Below, one piece after another: positions 1-7,977 of a DNA stretch of 64,000 nt. A program made the translations under genes and the position numbers. Numbering within the stretch: position 1 is the stretch's first letter; every line of letters starts with the position of its first letter. The notes beneath the pieces were generated by a model. It saw only the letters and a list, made by a program, of their open reading frames with translations. It was not told the origin of the DNA and searched no databases. The stretch spans positions 62,001 to 126,000 of the forward strand of contig CALXKZ010000007.1 in the NCBI GenBank assembly GCA_944389065.1, given 5' to 3'. The stretch is from an uncultured Spirochaetaceae bacterium. Its GTDB lineage: Bacteria > Spirochaetota > Spirochaetia > Sphaerochaetales > Sphaerochaetaceae.

Positions 1-1435
1 GTATTCGTTCCCCAGCGATTCAATTCTCTATGATTATCCAGGGATCTCCACGGAGATAGATGATGAGACAAGAGCAACTGGGGATACGATAGTCCGGACG
101 CTTGCTGAGTTCAATGTCGAAGTTGAGCTTGACAATATCGTTAAAGGACCGACTGTCACGATGTATGAGCTGAGACTCCATGAAGGCACTCTCGTCTCGA
201 AGGTTACAAGCAAATACAATGAGCTTTCACTTAATCTTGGAGGTGTGCACATAAGAATACTTGCTCCGGTTCCTGGCAAGCAGGTTGTTGGCATTGAGGT
301 TCCGAATAAGAAAAGAGCCGTTGTAGGTTTCAAGGATATGCTCAGGGAGTATAAGAAGAATCCTGATAGCTCAAAGCTCAGTGTTCCTATGATTCTTGGC
401 AGGACAATAACCGGATCGCCGCAGATAATCGATGTTGCGAAGATGCCTCATATGCTGATTGCAGGTACAACAGGTTCTGGAAAGTCCGTATGCATCAATA
501 CATTCATATGTACAGTGCTTTATACGAGATCGCCGAAGGAAGTGAGGTTCATAATGATTGATCCGAAGGTCGTTGAGCTTTCGATCTACAATGGTATACC
601 GCATCTTCTAACTCCTGTTATCACAGAGCCCAAAAAGGTTGTCAAAGCATTGAAGTGGCTATGTGATGAGATGGATAGAAGATATAACATGCTCTCCAGA
701 TTCGGTGTCAGAAACATAAAAGGCCTGAATGATAAGATCCAGAATGAGAAGCTTCCTGCGGAGAAATTACCTTATATCGTGCTTATCATGGATGAGTTCG
801 CTGATATCATGACATCATCGGTCGGAAAGGATGTTGATACGTTTGTTGCCCGCCTTACTGCTAAGGCAAGGGCTGCAGGAATCCATCTTGTGCTTGCAAC
901 GCAGCGGCCGTCAGCAGATGTCATTACCGGTACAATAAAGAGCAATTTCCCTGCACGTATTGCATTTGCTGTATCCTCAGGTCTTAACTCCAGGATTATC
1001 CTTGATGAACAGGGGGCGGAAAACCTTCTAGGCAAAGGAGACATGATCTTCATGGATCCTGCCCAGCTTGGCAACAAGAGAATACAGGGAGCTTTCCTTT
1101 CGGATGAGGAAGTTGATGGAATATCCTCCGCCAGCAAGCGCAATGGAGAGCCTGACTACCTTACTGATGATATCTTCGAAGATGATCCAGAACCATCAGA
1201 GGATGTCTCTGATGGCGGTGGAAATTTCTCCGAGGAGGATAGCGATGAGGTGCTTTACGAAGAAGCTAAGAGAATATGCTATGAGCGTAAGACCGCTTCT
1301 GCTTCATACCTCCAGCGCCGCATGAGGATTGGGTATAACAGGGCAGCAAGGCTTATAGAGATGATGGAGGATGATGGTATCGTAGGGCCACCGAATGGAT
1401 CAAAGCCTCGCGAGATCATCGATTACACAAAGTGA
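1..1435 (+). CDS. ftsK: DNA translocase FtsK/SpoIIIE, C-terminal part (5' end outside window)
   Basis: Septal DNA pump that moves chromosome termini through the closing division site. The frame is open from base 2, so the gene begins upstream and only the motor and tail are visible. The sequence shows the end of the linker domain (TLAEFNVEVELDNIVKGPT at about 95-150), Walker A GTTGSGKS near 464-487, Walker B IVLIMDEFAD near 776-805, the ATQRPSADVITG motif, and a winged-helix gamma domain from about 1250 that in this family reads polar guide sequences. An acidic linker (DDPEPSEDVSDGGG) separates motor and gamma domain. The membrane-anchoring N-terminus cannot be judged. The stop overlaps the next start by one base, so the two genes are probably cotranscribed. 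Confidence 0.96.
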   Translation, partial: YSFPSDSILYDYPGISTEIDDETRATGDTIVRTLAEFNVEVELDNIVKGPTVTMYELRLHEGTLVSKVTSKYNELSLNLGGVHIRILAPVPGKQVVGIEVPNKKRAVVGFKDMLREYKKNPDSSKLSVPMILGRTITGSPQIIDVAKMPHMLIAGTTGSGKSVCINTFICTVLYTRSPKEVRFIMIDPKVVELSIYNGIPHLLTPVITEPKKVVKALKWLCDEMDRRYNMLSRFGVRNIKGLNDKIQNEKLPAEKLPYIVLIMDEFADIMTSSVGKDVDTFVARLTAKARAAGIHLVLATQRPSADVITGTIKSNFPARIAFAVSSGLNSRIILDEQGAENLLGKGDMIFMDPAQLGNKRIQGAFLSDEEVDGISSASKRNGEPDYLTDDIFEDDPEPSEDVSDGGGNFSEEDSDEVLYEEAKRICYERKTASASYLQRRMRIGYNRAARLIEMMEDDGIVGPPNGSKPREIIDYTK

Positions 1436-2232
1436 TGGAAAGAAGCGCAATCAGGAATGGAAAGATTGTCAGGGAGTGCGAAGCTGTGCTTCCTGTCGCA
1501 TATAGAGAAGTGCAGTATTCGTTTTCTGTATACGAGGCACTGCGGATTATAAAGGGCCATGTTGTTCATCTTGATGATCATTTGAGAAGGCTTGCCATGT
1601 CCTGCAGTGCCATCCATCTTATCCATCCTTTTGATGACCAAGTGATTTCCTCCTCAATCGAAGCTCTGATCAAAGCTGACGGAATACAGAATGCGACAAT
1701 GCGGATTCTGATTGTTGGAGGCGATAAGCCTTTGTTTTTCATAACATATACGGATCTTCTATCATATCCTGATAGCTACTACAGTGAAGGAATCGGCTGT
1801 ACGCTCTATCATGGTGAGAGATTTCTTCCAGAGGCAAAGACATCGAATCTTCTGATGCAGTATATAGCACTCGAGGAGGCAAAGAGCAAAGGAGCATTCG
1901 AAGCGCTTCTTGTGAATAGATCCGGGCTTGTGCTTGAAGGAACGAGAAGCAATTTCTATGGGTTATCCAATGACCGGCTCTATACAGCCCCGGATAACCT
2001 TGTTCTCTCAGGCATCACAAGGATTTCTGTTCTGAAGGCAGCCAAAGCGATTGGACTGGAGATTGTCTATAATCCACCAGCGGAGACCAGTCTTCATGAG
2101 TTTGATTCCCTGTTTATCTCTTCTACAAGCATGGGTGCCATGCCTGTAAGAAGAATCAATGGTATCGAAATGCCACGCAGAGCATGGAGTACTATTGCAG
2201 AGATCTGCAGACTGGAAAGAGAGTGGGAATAG
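1435..2232 (+). CDS. class IV PLP aminotransferase (branched-chain / 4-amino-4-deoxychorismate lyase-like)
   Basis: Fold-type IV PLP enzyme of the IlvE / D-amino-acid transaminase / PabC superfamily, a cytosolic aminotransferase or lyase. The Schiff-base lysine is K135 in LPEAKTSN, followed by the family motifs LVNRSGLVLEGTRSNFY (the Glu contacts the pyridine nitrogen) and LSGITR, with SSTSMGAMPV near the C-terminus. At 265 residues it is somewhat shorter than typical IlvE (about 300) and nearer PabC/Dat length, so the substrate is not settled. ATG is chosen where TGATG couples it to ftsK; a GTG three bases earlier is the alternative. No biosynthetic neighbours help decide the substrate. Confidence 0.85.
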   Translation: MERSAIRNGKIVRECEAVLPVAYREVQYSFSVYEALRIIKGHVVHLDDHLRRLAMSCSAIHLIHPFDDQVISSSIEALIKADGIQNATMRILIVGGDKPLFFITYTDLLSYPDSYYSEGIGCTLYHGERFLPEAKTSNLLMQYIALEEAKSKGAFEALLVNRSGLVLEGTRSNFYGLSNDRLYTAPDNLVLSGITRISVLKAAKAIGLEIVYNPPAETSLHEFDSLFISSTSMGAMPVRRINGIEMPRRAWSTIAEICRLEREWE

Positions 2233-2631
2233 AGATCAGAAAGTGTTGAGAATGGATTCTGCATTAATGAGGTTATCCAGATTTCAATATTGCCAGAACA
2301 GGATTTATTCTAGTTTCTCTGAGGAATCTGCAACACCCATATTAATGTATCTGCAAGATCCGGCATCGAGGAAAGACATGCTCCAGTTTTCCAGAATGAG
2401 CAGCAGAAGCTGAGAAAGACGCAAAGCTTCTTCTTATAGATAACTTGTGCTATTTCTTTGGGCCTTCGGAATACTCTTGCCCGATAGAAAGATACAGCAT
2501 CCATGTAATAGGGACCAAACATTGAATTTAATAGGCGGCGGCTCACTCTGAATCGGTTTCTGGCTCAATATGATAATTGGTTGTATGGTTTTCGAGTATC
2601 GTCGTACTTACATGAATATTTTGGAAGAAAA
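2233..2631. other. non-coding or decayed stretch
   Basis: Together with the terminator that follows, this fills the gap between the aminotransferase and the Abi gene. Only short open frames without family resemblance occur on either strand, and none has a convincing ribosome binding site. It may be decayed accessory DNA at the left edge of the island. I see no integrase, repeat or RNA gene. Confidence 0.4.
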
Positions 2632-2658
2632 AAGCGGGGCCTACACGAGACACCGCTT
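2632..2658 (-). terminator. intrinsic terminator downstream of the Abi gene
   Basis: On the minus strand AAGCGG-T-GTC pairs with GGC-C-CCGCTT around a 7-base loop and is followed by TTTTTTCTTCC. This is the expected position for ending the minus-strand Abi transcript. Confidence 0.65.
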
Positions 2659-2801
2659 ATCCATAAAGTCTATCTGAATCGACAAATCTTTACATCATTT
2701 CTGTGTTCATTCTATAGTTGTATATATAGAAAATCAATGCTTTTTCTTGAGTGAGGTGACATACATTTTCAAGTGTGGCAACTTTTGGTTGGTTTTCCCT
2801 G

Positions 2802-3716
2802 CTATTTGCTGGAACAGCATATTTGCTGGAACAGCATATTTGGCAGTTGCTCTTTCAATTGAAGAATCCCTTTTTCGATTAGACTCTCAATTTTCTGAAG
2901 CTGGGATTTGGGGAAGCCAAGATTATACATTACAAAACAAATCAACGTTACATCATCTATTAGACAATCAAATCCAATGTTTGGAATATTTGTTTGGTTC
3001 TGAAGCATTTTCTTTAGGGCGTTCCTTTTCTTGAATTCTATGTATCTACCATCGAAAATCACTTTGTTATGAGCTATTGCATTCCGAAGATCCTTGATTG
3101 CGAGAATTACCTGTGGTAGTAGGACTCCATCGGTATTCATGTTTTTAGGTATGCCAAATGATTCTGAAATCTCAAGTTTAAGTTGCGGTTTCAACGCTTC
3201 AATCAACATTGATAAATCTCCCAGCATAAGCTCTTCAAATATAGCCCAAAGAGGGACAGGCTTATCCTGGTTATAATAGTGGCTAATTATCTTGCTAACG
3301 TTATATCTTTTTGTAAGCGCTGCATATATAGTATCCCTGGTCTTGTATTTTTTACTTTTTGTTTTAGACGAATTATCAAGACCATTTTCAAATATATCGG
3401 AGAAATTACTTGAACCTACAAATCTAACTACATGGTCACATACATAGCTCTTTATCGCAAACTCAAGTTGCATTATAGGCTGATAAAGAATGGATTTCAG
3501 CTCTTCATCAAAAGAAATTACTGCCCACATCTCATCAAAGGATGAGTAGTTAATTGCATTTTTTGCTTCGGTGAGAAAACGATATCCTTTTACTCCATGA
3601 TAATAGCCGATTCGCATAAGACGACTCTTATCGGATGATCCTCCAATCCGGATATGTTTATTATTTCTCATGTGTTTCATAAGAGAGTTATATGTTGCAT
3701 AGTTCTTAGCAGCCAT
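2802..3716 (-). CDS. Abi_2 (AbiD/AbiF-like) abortive-infection protein
   Basis: Predicted phage-defence protein of the Abi_2 family, whose members arrest the cell during infection and are grouped with HEPN-type RNases. The N-terminal segment (TYNSLMKHMRNNKHI ... RLMRIGYYHGVKGYRF) is the usual family opening. Near residue 220 RNAIAHN matches the HEPN R-x4-H active-site motif. Start: ATG with GGAG 12 bases upstream fits the short N-terminus of the family; an in-frame TTG at 3749 would add 11 residues but has no ribosome binding site. The last residues (CCSSK) are produced by a frame shift from a 17-base tandem duplication, so the native C-terminus is probably altered. Lower GC than neighbouring genes suggests transfer. 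Confidence 0.85.
   Translation of the reverse strand: MAAKNYATYNSLMKHMRNNKHIRIGGSSDKSRLMRIGYYHGVKGYRFLTEAKNAINYSSFDEMWAVISFDEELKSILYQPIMQLEFAIKSYVCDHVVRFVGSSNFSDIFENGLDNSSKTKSKKYKTRDTIYAALTKRYNVSKIISHYYNQDKPVPLWAIFEELMLGDLSMLIEALKPQLKLEISESFGIPKNMNTDGVLLPQVILAIKDLRNAIAHNKVIFDGRYIEFKKRNALKKMLQNQTNIPNIGFDCLIDDVTLICFVMYNLGFPKSQLQKIESLIEKGILQLKEQLPNMLFQQICCSSK
2804..2837. repeat. 17-base perfect tandem duplication inside the Abi gene 3' end
   Basis: ATTTGCTGGAACAGCAT occurs twice head to tail, followed by ATTTG as the start of a third partial copy. Seventeen is not a multiple of three. On the minus strand the extra copy sends translation into a TAG within six codons. Confidence 0.95.
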
Positions 3717-3899
3717 AGTTTTTGAATACTCCAGGATATATTTTTCCAAGAATATAATATTTTATACATAAGGCAAATTGAAGATAACAGAGGTAATTTT
3801 GTCACTTGTAAAAGAAAATACCAATGAATATGAAAATCAAAACCGAAGTGCTCGTAGTATCCCTTATAATATAAAAGGAGATAGAGGATTTGGGATCCA

Positions 3900-5040
3900 A
3901 TGAGTAACAGCAGAAAGAAGGAATCACAGGCTGAAAATCCATATCACATAGATCTTGAGTTAACAAAACTGGGATACAGATTCCCAAATGCCGCACTTAG
4001 AACGATTAACGATATTGCCAAGAAGAATCGAGGATTCCTGGAAGTACAGAAGCAAATCAAGTTTCTGCGACGACTTGAGAGAGATATCTTGGGTGTAGTT
4101 CTCTATTCCAAGTCTTTTCCAAATATTGTTATTGATGGTGGAGATAAGGTATTTATTGAAATCATGGCAATCAGTGGGATTGTATTGTCCGCTTTGTGAT
4201 CCATCGGAACAATATGTGATTGTCTGAATACAGGCCATTTCTCCGATGCCCATGTTTTGCTACGCCGTTTACGTGATGATTTGTTCTTTTATGTTTATAT
4301 GCTGGTTGGGAACAAATGTGATCCCCTTCATAGGTCTTCACTCTGGATTGAGGCAGCAAGAAAATAGTTTTCAAATAAGCGTGATGAATTCGAGCCGTAT
4401 AAAAGAATTCAGAGCATACTTGGTGCAACTGTATTTCCGACAATAATTCAAAAGCCATGACGGCGGAGTATGATAGTAAGAACGAGTTTGATGCACTGTT
4501 CATACAAGAGGAAAAAGAGCTTAAGCAACTATTCTGGAATTTTCAAATCGCTTTCAGCTTGCAGAAAAGAATCAGAAATACAACAAAATTCTGAATAATT
4601 CTGTACATGGGAATGGAGGAGCACCTCAGAATGTGAACCTTCAATTGCTTGGGTACATGAGATGTGATGGGGGGTTCCAGGCTCAGATAAATGACTGTTT
4701 TTTCGTTTTGCTGTTTCTCTCTTTATTGGCGTTGATACAACCTGGTGCATTGGCTTCAAATGATTATGTGAATGCATGCGATAATGGTGATGTTCCAGAA
4801 GATGGTATGCAATATTATCTCTGTCCCGCTCTTGTTCCCTTTCTCAGAAGAGGGAATGAGGTTATCGGTGATGGGTTTTATCCCGCGTTGATGGATATCC
4901 TTCAGATGAAAGAAATGTCGAATCCTATTAGTGCTTACGAGATCAAGGTGTTCAATAGAATGAAGACCAAATTGATTGGTAAGCGTCTGTATATGATTTG
5001 GCCTGATGGCAGAAATGGAGGACTTGAACTCAATTGGTAA
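3900..5040 (+). pseudogene. decayed gene of unknown family (two in-frame stops, two frameshifts)
   Basis: The pieces join into one protein-like string. The opening frame (MSNSRKKESQAENPYHIDLE...) reaches TGA at 4197. The same frame continues as CDCLNTGHFSDAHVLLRRLR and RDDLFFYVYMLVGNKCDPLH to TAG near 4362, then resumes as DEFEPYKRIQSILGATVFPT up to TGA at 4458. Translation makes sense next in another frame (MTAEYDSKNEFDALFIQEEK) and, after about 4535, in the third frame (NRFQLAEKNQKYNKILNNSV ... RRGNEVIGDGFYPALMD) to the stop at 5040. I do not recognise the family. It lies divergent to the Abi gene and may be a former partner or neighbour in the same island. Confidence 0.7.
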
Positions 5041-5099
5041 AAGGATATACGGCGTAAATCATTTCAGCAAAATATTGCAGGTGAGTTCTGGAAATGAAA

Positions 5100-5124
5100 C
5101 AACTCCCTGAATTAGAGGGAGTTG
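5100..5124 (-). terminator. terminator after tRNA-Ala
   Basis: Perfect 9-bp inverted repeat CAACTCCCT / AGGGAGTTG with a 7-base loop. On the minus strand it ends in GTTTCATTT, seven bases beyond the tRNA 3' end. Confidence 0.7.
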
Positions 5125-5131
5125 CTTTGAG

Positions 5132-5205
5132 TGGAGCTGATCGGACTTGAACCGACTACCTATTGAATGCCATTCAATCGCTCTAGCCAGATGAGCTACA
5201 GCCCC
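5132..5205 (-). tRNA. tRNA-Ala, anticodon GGC
   Basis: Cloverleaf on the minus strand: acceptor GGGGCTG / CAGCTCC with the G3-U70 wobble that identifies alanine tRNAs, D arm GCTC...GAGC, anticodon stem ATTGA / TCAAT with loop ATGGCAT (anticodon GGC at plus-strand 5169-5171), T arm GTCGG-TTCAAGT-CCGAT, and discriminator A. CCA is not encoded. It stands alone with its own terminator. A tRNA beside an Abi gene and a broken gene would suit an integration site, but no attachment repeat was seen. Confidence 0.96.
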
Positions 5206-5384
5206 GATTACTGTGACATGTTAAACATTAATCATGGGAAAATCAAGTGGATAAGAACATAGTTGAGAATTCAATTTAAAATAAATATTTTATAGCTATT
5301 TAGGAATGATATATTTCTATAAAATATAGAAAACTGTATATTTTTAAATGCCATTAAATTGATTATTTCGTTTAGAATGGAATC

Positions 5385-6449
5385 ATGAATGCGCTTAATC
5401 TTGAAACAGTGGGTCTTTCTTCTGATCGTTCGAAGCTTGTAATCCTTGACCAGACGCTTCTGCCCAATGAAATAAAGTATCTTGAGCTTGATGATAGTGA
5501 AGCTATTTACGAAGCTATAAAGAAACTAAGGGTCAGAGGAGCTCCTGCAATAGGAGTTGCTGCTGCATATGGCATATATGTGCTTATGAGAAAACATGCA
5601 GGGGCTGATAAGAAGGACTTTGCCTCATTGTTCAGGAAGGAGAAGGAGTATCTTAACTCAGCACGCCCTACTGCGGTAAACCTTTCATGGGCTTTAAGGA
5701 GAATGGAAGGAGTCATGGATGATAATATCTCCTTCATGAGCATTCCAGAACTTATAGATAAGCTGGGGACCGAAGCTGATGAGATCATGAGAGAGGATAT
5801 ATCGCTTTCAAGAAGCATCGGAGAACACGGTTTCTCGCTTCTCCATCATGGAGATGGAATCCTGACGCATTGCAATGCAGGAACTCTTGCTACTGCAAAA
5901 TATGGAACTGCTCTGGCTCCGGTGTATATTGCACTCGAACATGGCTGGAATGATCTTCATGTCTATTGTGATGAGACCAGGCCTCTGCTGCAGGGTGCGA
6001 GGCTTTCTGCTTTTGAGATGCAGACTGCTGGTGTCGATACAACTCTCATCTGCGATAACATGGCTTCAATTACAATGAAGCGGGGCAGGATAGATATAGT
6101 GTTCGTAGGTGCTGACCGGGTAGCTGCAAATGGGGACTTTGCGAACAAGATCGGTACAAGCGGGGTTGCCATTCTGGCAAAGTACTATGGCATTCCTTTC
6201 TACTGCCTTGCTCCATCTTCCACTATTGATATGTCTATACGTTCTGGAGAGGATATTCCAATAGAAGAGAGGGATCCGGATGAAGTCACAGAGATGTGGT
6301 ACAAGCATCGCATGGCACCGGATGGAGTAAAGGTTTTCAATCCAGCATTCGATGTTACCGACCATTCGCTTGTGACCGGGATAATAACGGAAAAGGGGAT
6401 AGCATATCCTCCTTTTGATAAAGCTTTCGAACGTATGGGGATTGTATGA
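5385..6449 (+). CDS. mtnA: S-methyl-5-thioribose-1-phosphate isomerase (or 5-deoxyribose-1-P isomerase)
   Basis: Cytosolic aldose-ketose isomerase that converts 5-methylthioribose-1-phosphate to the ribulose-1-phosphate; related enzymes take 5-deoxyribose-1-phosphate. All family signatures are present: RVRGAPAIGVAAAYG, ILTHCNAG with catalytic Cys163, YCDETRPLLQGARL, FVGADRVAANGD with the catalytic Asp near 244, and NKIGTSG. Length 354 is normal. It heads a four-gene operon and its stop overlaps the kinase start (ATGA). No MtnB, MtnC or MtnD gene follows, so the product most likely goes to the class II aldolase two genes on (DHAP shunt). TAGAAT lies six bases before the ATG with no clear ribosome binding site, so a very short leader is possible. 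No SAM riboswitch was seen. Confidence 0.95.
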   Translation: MNALNLETVGLSSDRSKLVILDQTLLPNEIKYLELDDSEAIYEAIKKLRVRGAPAIGVAAAYGIYVLMRKHAGADKKDFASLFRKEKEYLNSARPTAVNLSWALRRMEGVMDDNISFMSIPELIDKLGTEADEIMREDISLSRSIGEHGFSLLHHGDGILTHCNAGTLATAKYGTALAPVYIALEHGWNDLHVYCDETRPLLQGARLSAFEMQTAGVDTTLICDNMASITMKRGRIDIVFVGADRVAANGDFANKIGTSGVAILAKYYGIPFYCLAPSSTIDMSIRSGEDIPIEERDPDEVTEMWYKHRMAPDGVKVFNPAFDVTDHSLVTGIITEKGIAYPPFDKAFERMGIV

Positions 6450-7351
6450 GATTTCTTGTTTTAGGTTCTGTTAATATCGATATGGCATTCAGCGTTGATC
6501 ATATAGTCAGGGCAGGGGAGACACTCAGCAGCAATGGACTTGAAATCAATGCAGGCGGGAAGGGAGCCAATCAGGCCGCTGCACTGGGAAAGGCTGGAAT
6601 GGATGTCTCTTTTGCTGGAAAACTCGGGACAGATGGGAACTGGATCCTCTCTATTCTGAATGAGTCTGGGGTGGATACTTCTCTTTCAATCTCTTCGGAT
6701 GGCATACATACAGGACAGGCGATAATCCAGGTAGAGAAATCTGGGCAGAACTGCATATTGCTGAATGCTGGTGGCAATAAGGAGCTGACAAGGGCTGAAA
6801 TTGACTCTGTCATAGGCAGATTCGGACCAGGTGATATGCTGATTCTCCAGAATGAGATCAATGATATAGCATATGCGATGGAGAGGGCTGCTGATCGTGG
6901 CATTGCAATATCATTCAATCCATCTCCTTTTGATGATGGAATCAGATCTCTTCCGCTTGATCTTGTGGATATATTCTTTGTCAATGAGCTCGAGGCTGCT
7001 CTTCTTGCTGATGTTCATTCAGCAGGGAATGATGATGCGGGATTCAGACTTGTTCTGGATGTTCTGGGAAAGATGTATCAAGATGCGATGATAGTGCTTA
7101 CAGCAGGGAAGAATGGTGCATATTGTCTCGATAGCAAAAGAGATGTTTCATTTGCTCCGATAGTGGATTATCCTGTAATGGATACAACGGGGGCCGGTGA
7201 TACCTTCTGCGGCTATTTTCTGGCAGCCAGGGCAGTGGGAAGAGAAGCGTTTGATGCATTGGGAATCGCAAGCAAGGCTTCGGGCATAGCAGTCTCACGA
7301 TCTGGAGCTATGCAGTCAATGCCATATGCCTATGAGGTATTCGGAGAGTAA
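6446..7351 (+). CDS. PfkB/ribokinase-family sugar kinase, predicted 5-methylthioribose or 5-deoxyribose kinase
   Basis: ATP-dependent sugar kinase of the ribokinase fold. It has the N-terminal PfkB motif NAGGKGANQAAALGKAG and the C-terminal DTTGAGDTFCGYF carrying the anion hole and catalytic Asp. Length 301 is typical. Ribokinase itself phosphorylates O5. Placed between mtnA and an aldolase, this one would have to phosphorylate O1 of a 5-deoxy sugar, because the MtnA substrate carries phosphate on C1 and lacks a 5-hydroxyl. That role is an inference from the operon; canonical MtnK belongs to another fold. It overlaps mtnA by four bases and ends six bases before the aldolase. Confidence 0.85.
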   Translation: MRFLVLGSVNIDMAFSVDHIVRAGETLSSNGLEINAGGKGANQAAALGKAGMDVSFAGKLGTDGNWILSILNESGVDTSLSISSDGIHTGQAIIQVEKSGQNCILLNAGGNKELTRAEIDSVIGRFGPGDMLILQNEINDIAYAMERAADRGIAISFNPSPFDDGIRSLPLDLVDIFFVNELEAALLADVHSAGNDDAGFRLVLDVLGKMYQDAMIVLTAGKNGAYCLDSKRDVSFAPIVDYPVMDTTGAGDTFCGYFLAARAVGREAFDALGIASKASGIAVSRSGAMQSMPYAYEVFGE

Positions 7352-7356
7352 GTAAG

Positions 7357-7977
7357 ATGGATATAACCGAGGCAAAGAAGAGCGTAGCGGATTACATGGG
7401 ACGGTGCTATCAGCGGGGGCTTACGACAATCACAGGGGGGAATATAAGCCTCAGGTATGGGGATATCATGCTGATAACCCCTTCGGGAAAGGCAAAATCC
7501 TCGCTATCAGCAGAGGATATCGCGGAAGTCAGAGTTGAGGATGGGGAGAATCTTACGCCGCATCTTAAGCTGAGCATTGAAAGCGGCATGCATAGACTTG
7601 TCTATATCAAGAATCCTGGTGTTAATGCTGTTGTGCATACACATCCTGTTTTCTGCTGTCTGTTTGCAGCTTCTGACGAAGAGATAAATACAACTCTTAT
7701 CGCAGAAAGCTGGTATCTGCTCGATAAAGTTGTCAAAGTCCCATATGAGCTTATGGGAACGGAAGAGCTGGCAGAGAAGGTTTCTGATTATTCTGTCGGA
7801 CGGAATGCTCTTCTTATGGAAAATCATGGAGCTATTGCATTCGGGAAAACACTGATAAAAGCATTTGACAGGCTTGAGTGTCTTGAACAGGCGGCAAAGC
7901 TTACATACCTATCGAAAACAATGAAGACTGCAGGTCTTTCTGCAGAACAGTGCAAGGAGATTTCTGACCTCAGATGA
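7357..7977 (+). CDS. class II aldolase (5-deoxyribulose- or methylthioribulose-1-phosphate aldolase candidate)
   Basis: Zinc-dependent class II aldolase/adducin domain protein of 206 residues, the family of fuculose-1-phosphate and rhamnulose-1-phosphate aldolases and of Ald2/DrdA. Seen: GGNISLR, LITPSGKAKSSL, a candidate catalytic Glu in SIESGMH, zinc ligands VHTHP (about residues 92-95) and MENHGAI (about 155). With MtnA and the kinase upstream, the expected products are DHAP plus acetaldehyde or methylthioacetaldehyde. The stop overlaps the following start (ATGA). Fuculose-1-phosphate aldolase is the generic alternative, but no fucose genes are near. Confidence 0.88.
   Translation: MDITEAKKSVADYMGRCYQRGLTTITGGNISLRYGDIMLITPSGKAKSSLSAEDIAEVRVEDGENLTPHLKLSIESGMHRLVYIKNPGVNAVVHTHPVFCCLFAASDEEINTTLIAESWYLLDKVVKVPYELMGTEELAEKVSDYSVGRNALLMENHGAIAFGKTLIKAFDRLECLEQAAKLTYLSKTMKTAGLSAEQCKEISDLR

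Noticed and set aside
2747-3034. Plus-strand open frame of 95 codons
   Set aside because: Lies mostly antisense inside the Abi gene and has no family resemblance or ribosome binding site.
4197-4199. TGA read as selenocysteine, because the same frame continues with sensible protein
   Set aside because: The same frame also meets a TAG and another TGA and then changes frame twice; no SECIS-like stem was seen. Decay explains it better.
5132-5205. tRNA-Ala as attachment site of an integrated element with direct repeats
   Set aside because: I found no second copy of the tRNA 3' end at the far side of the patch and no integrase gene, so an integrated element cannot be claimed.
5240-5384. SAM or other riboswitch before mtnA
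   Set aside because: The stretch is AT-rich without the paired elements of known SAM riboswitches; a -10 box lies only six bases before the start codon.
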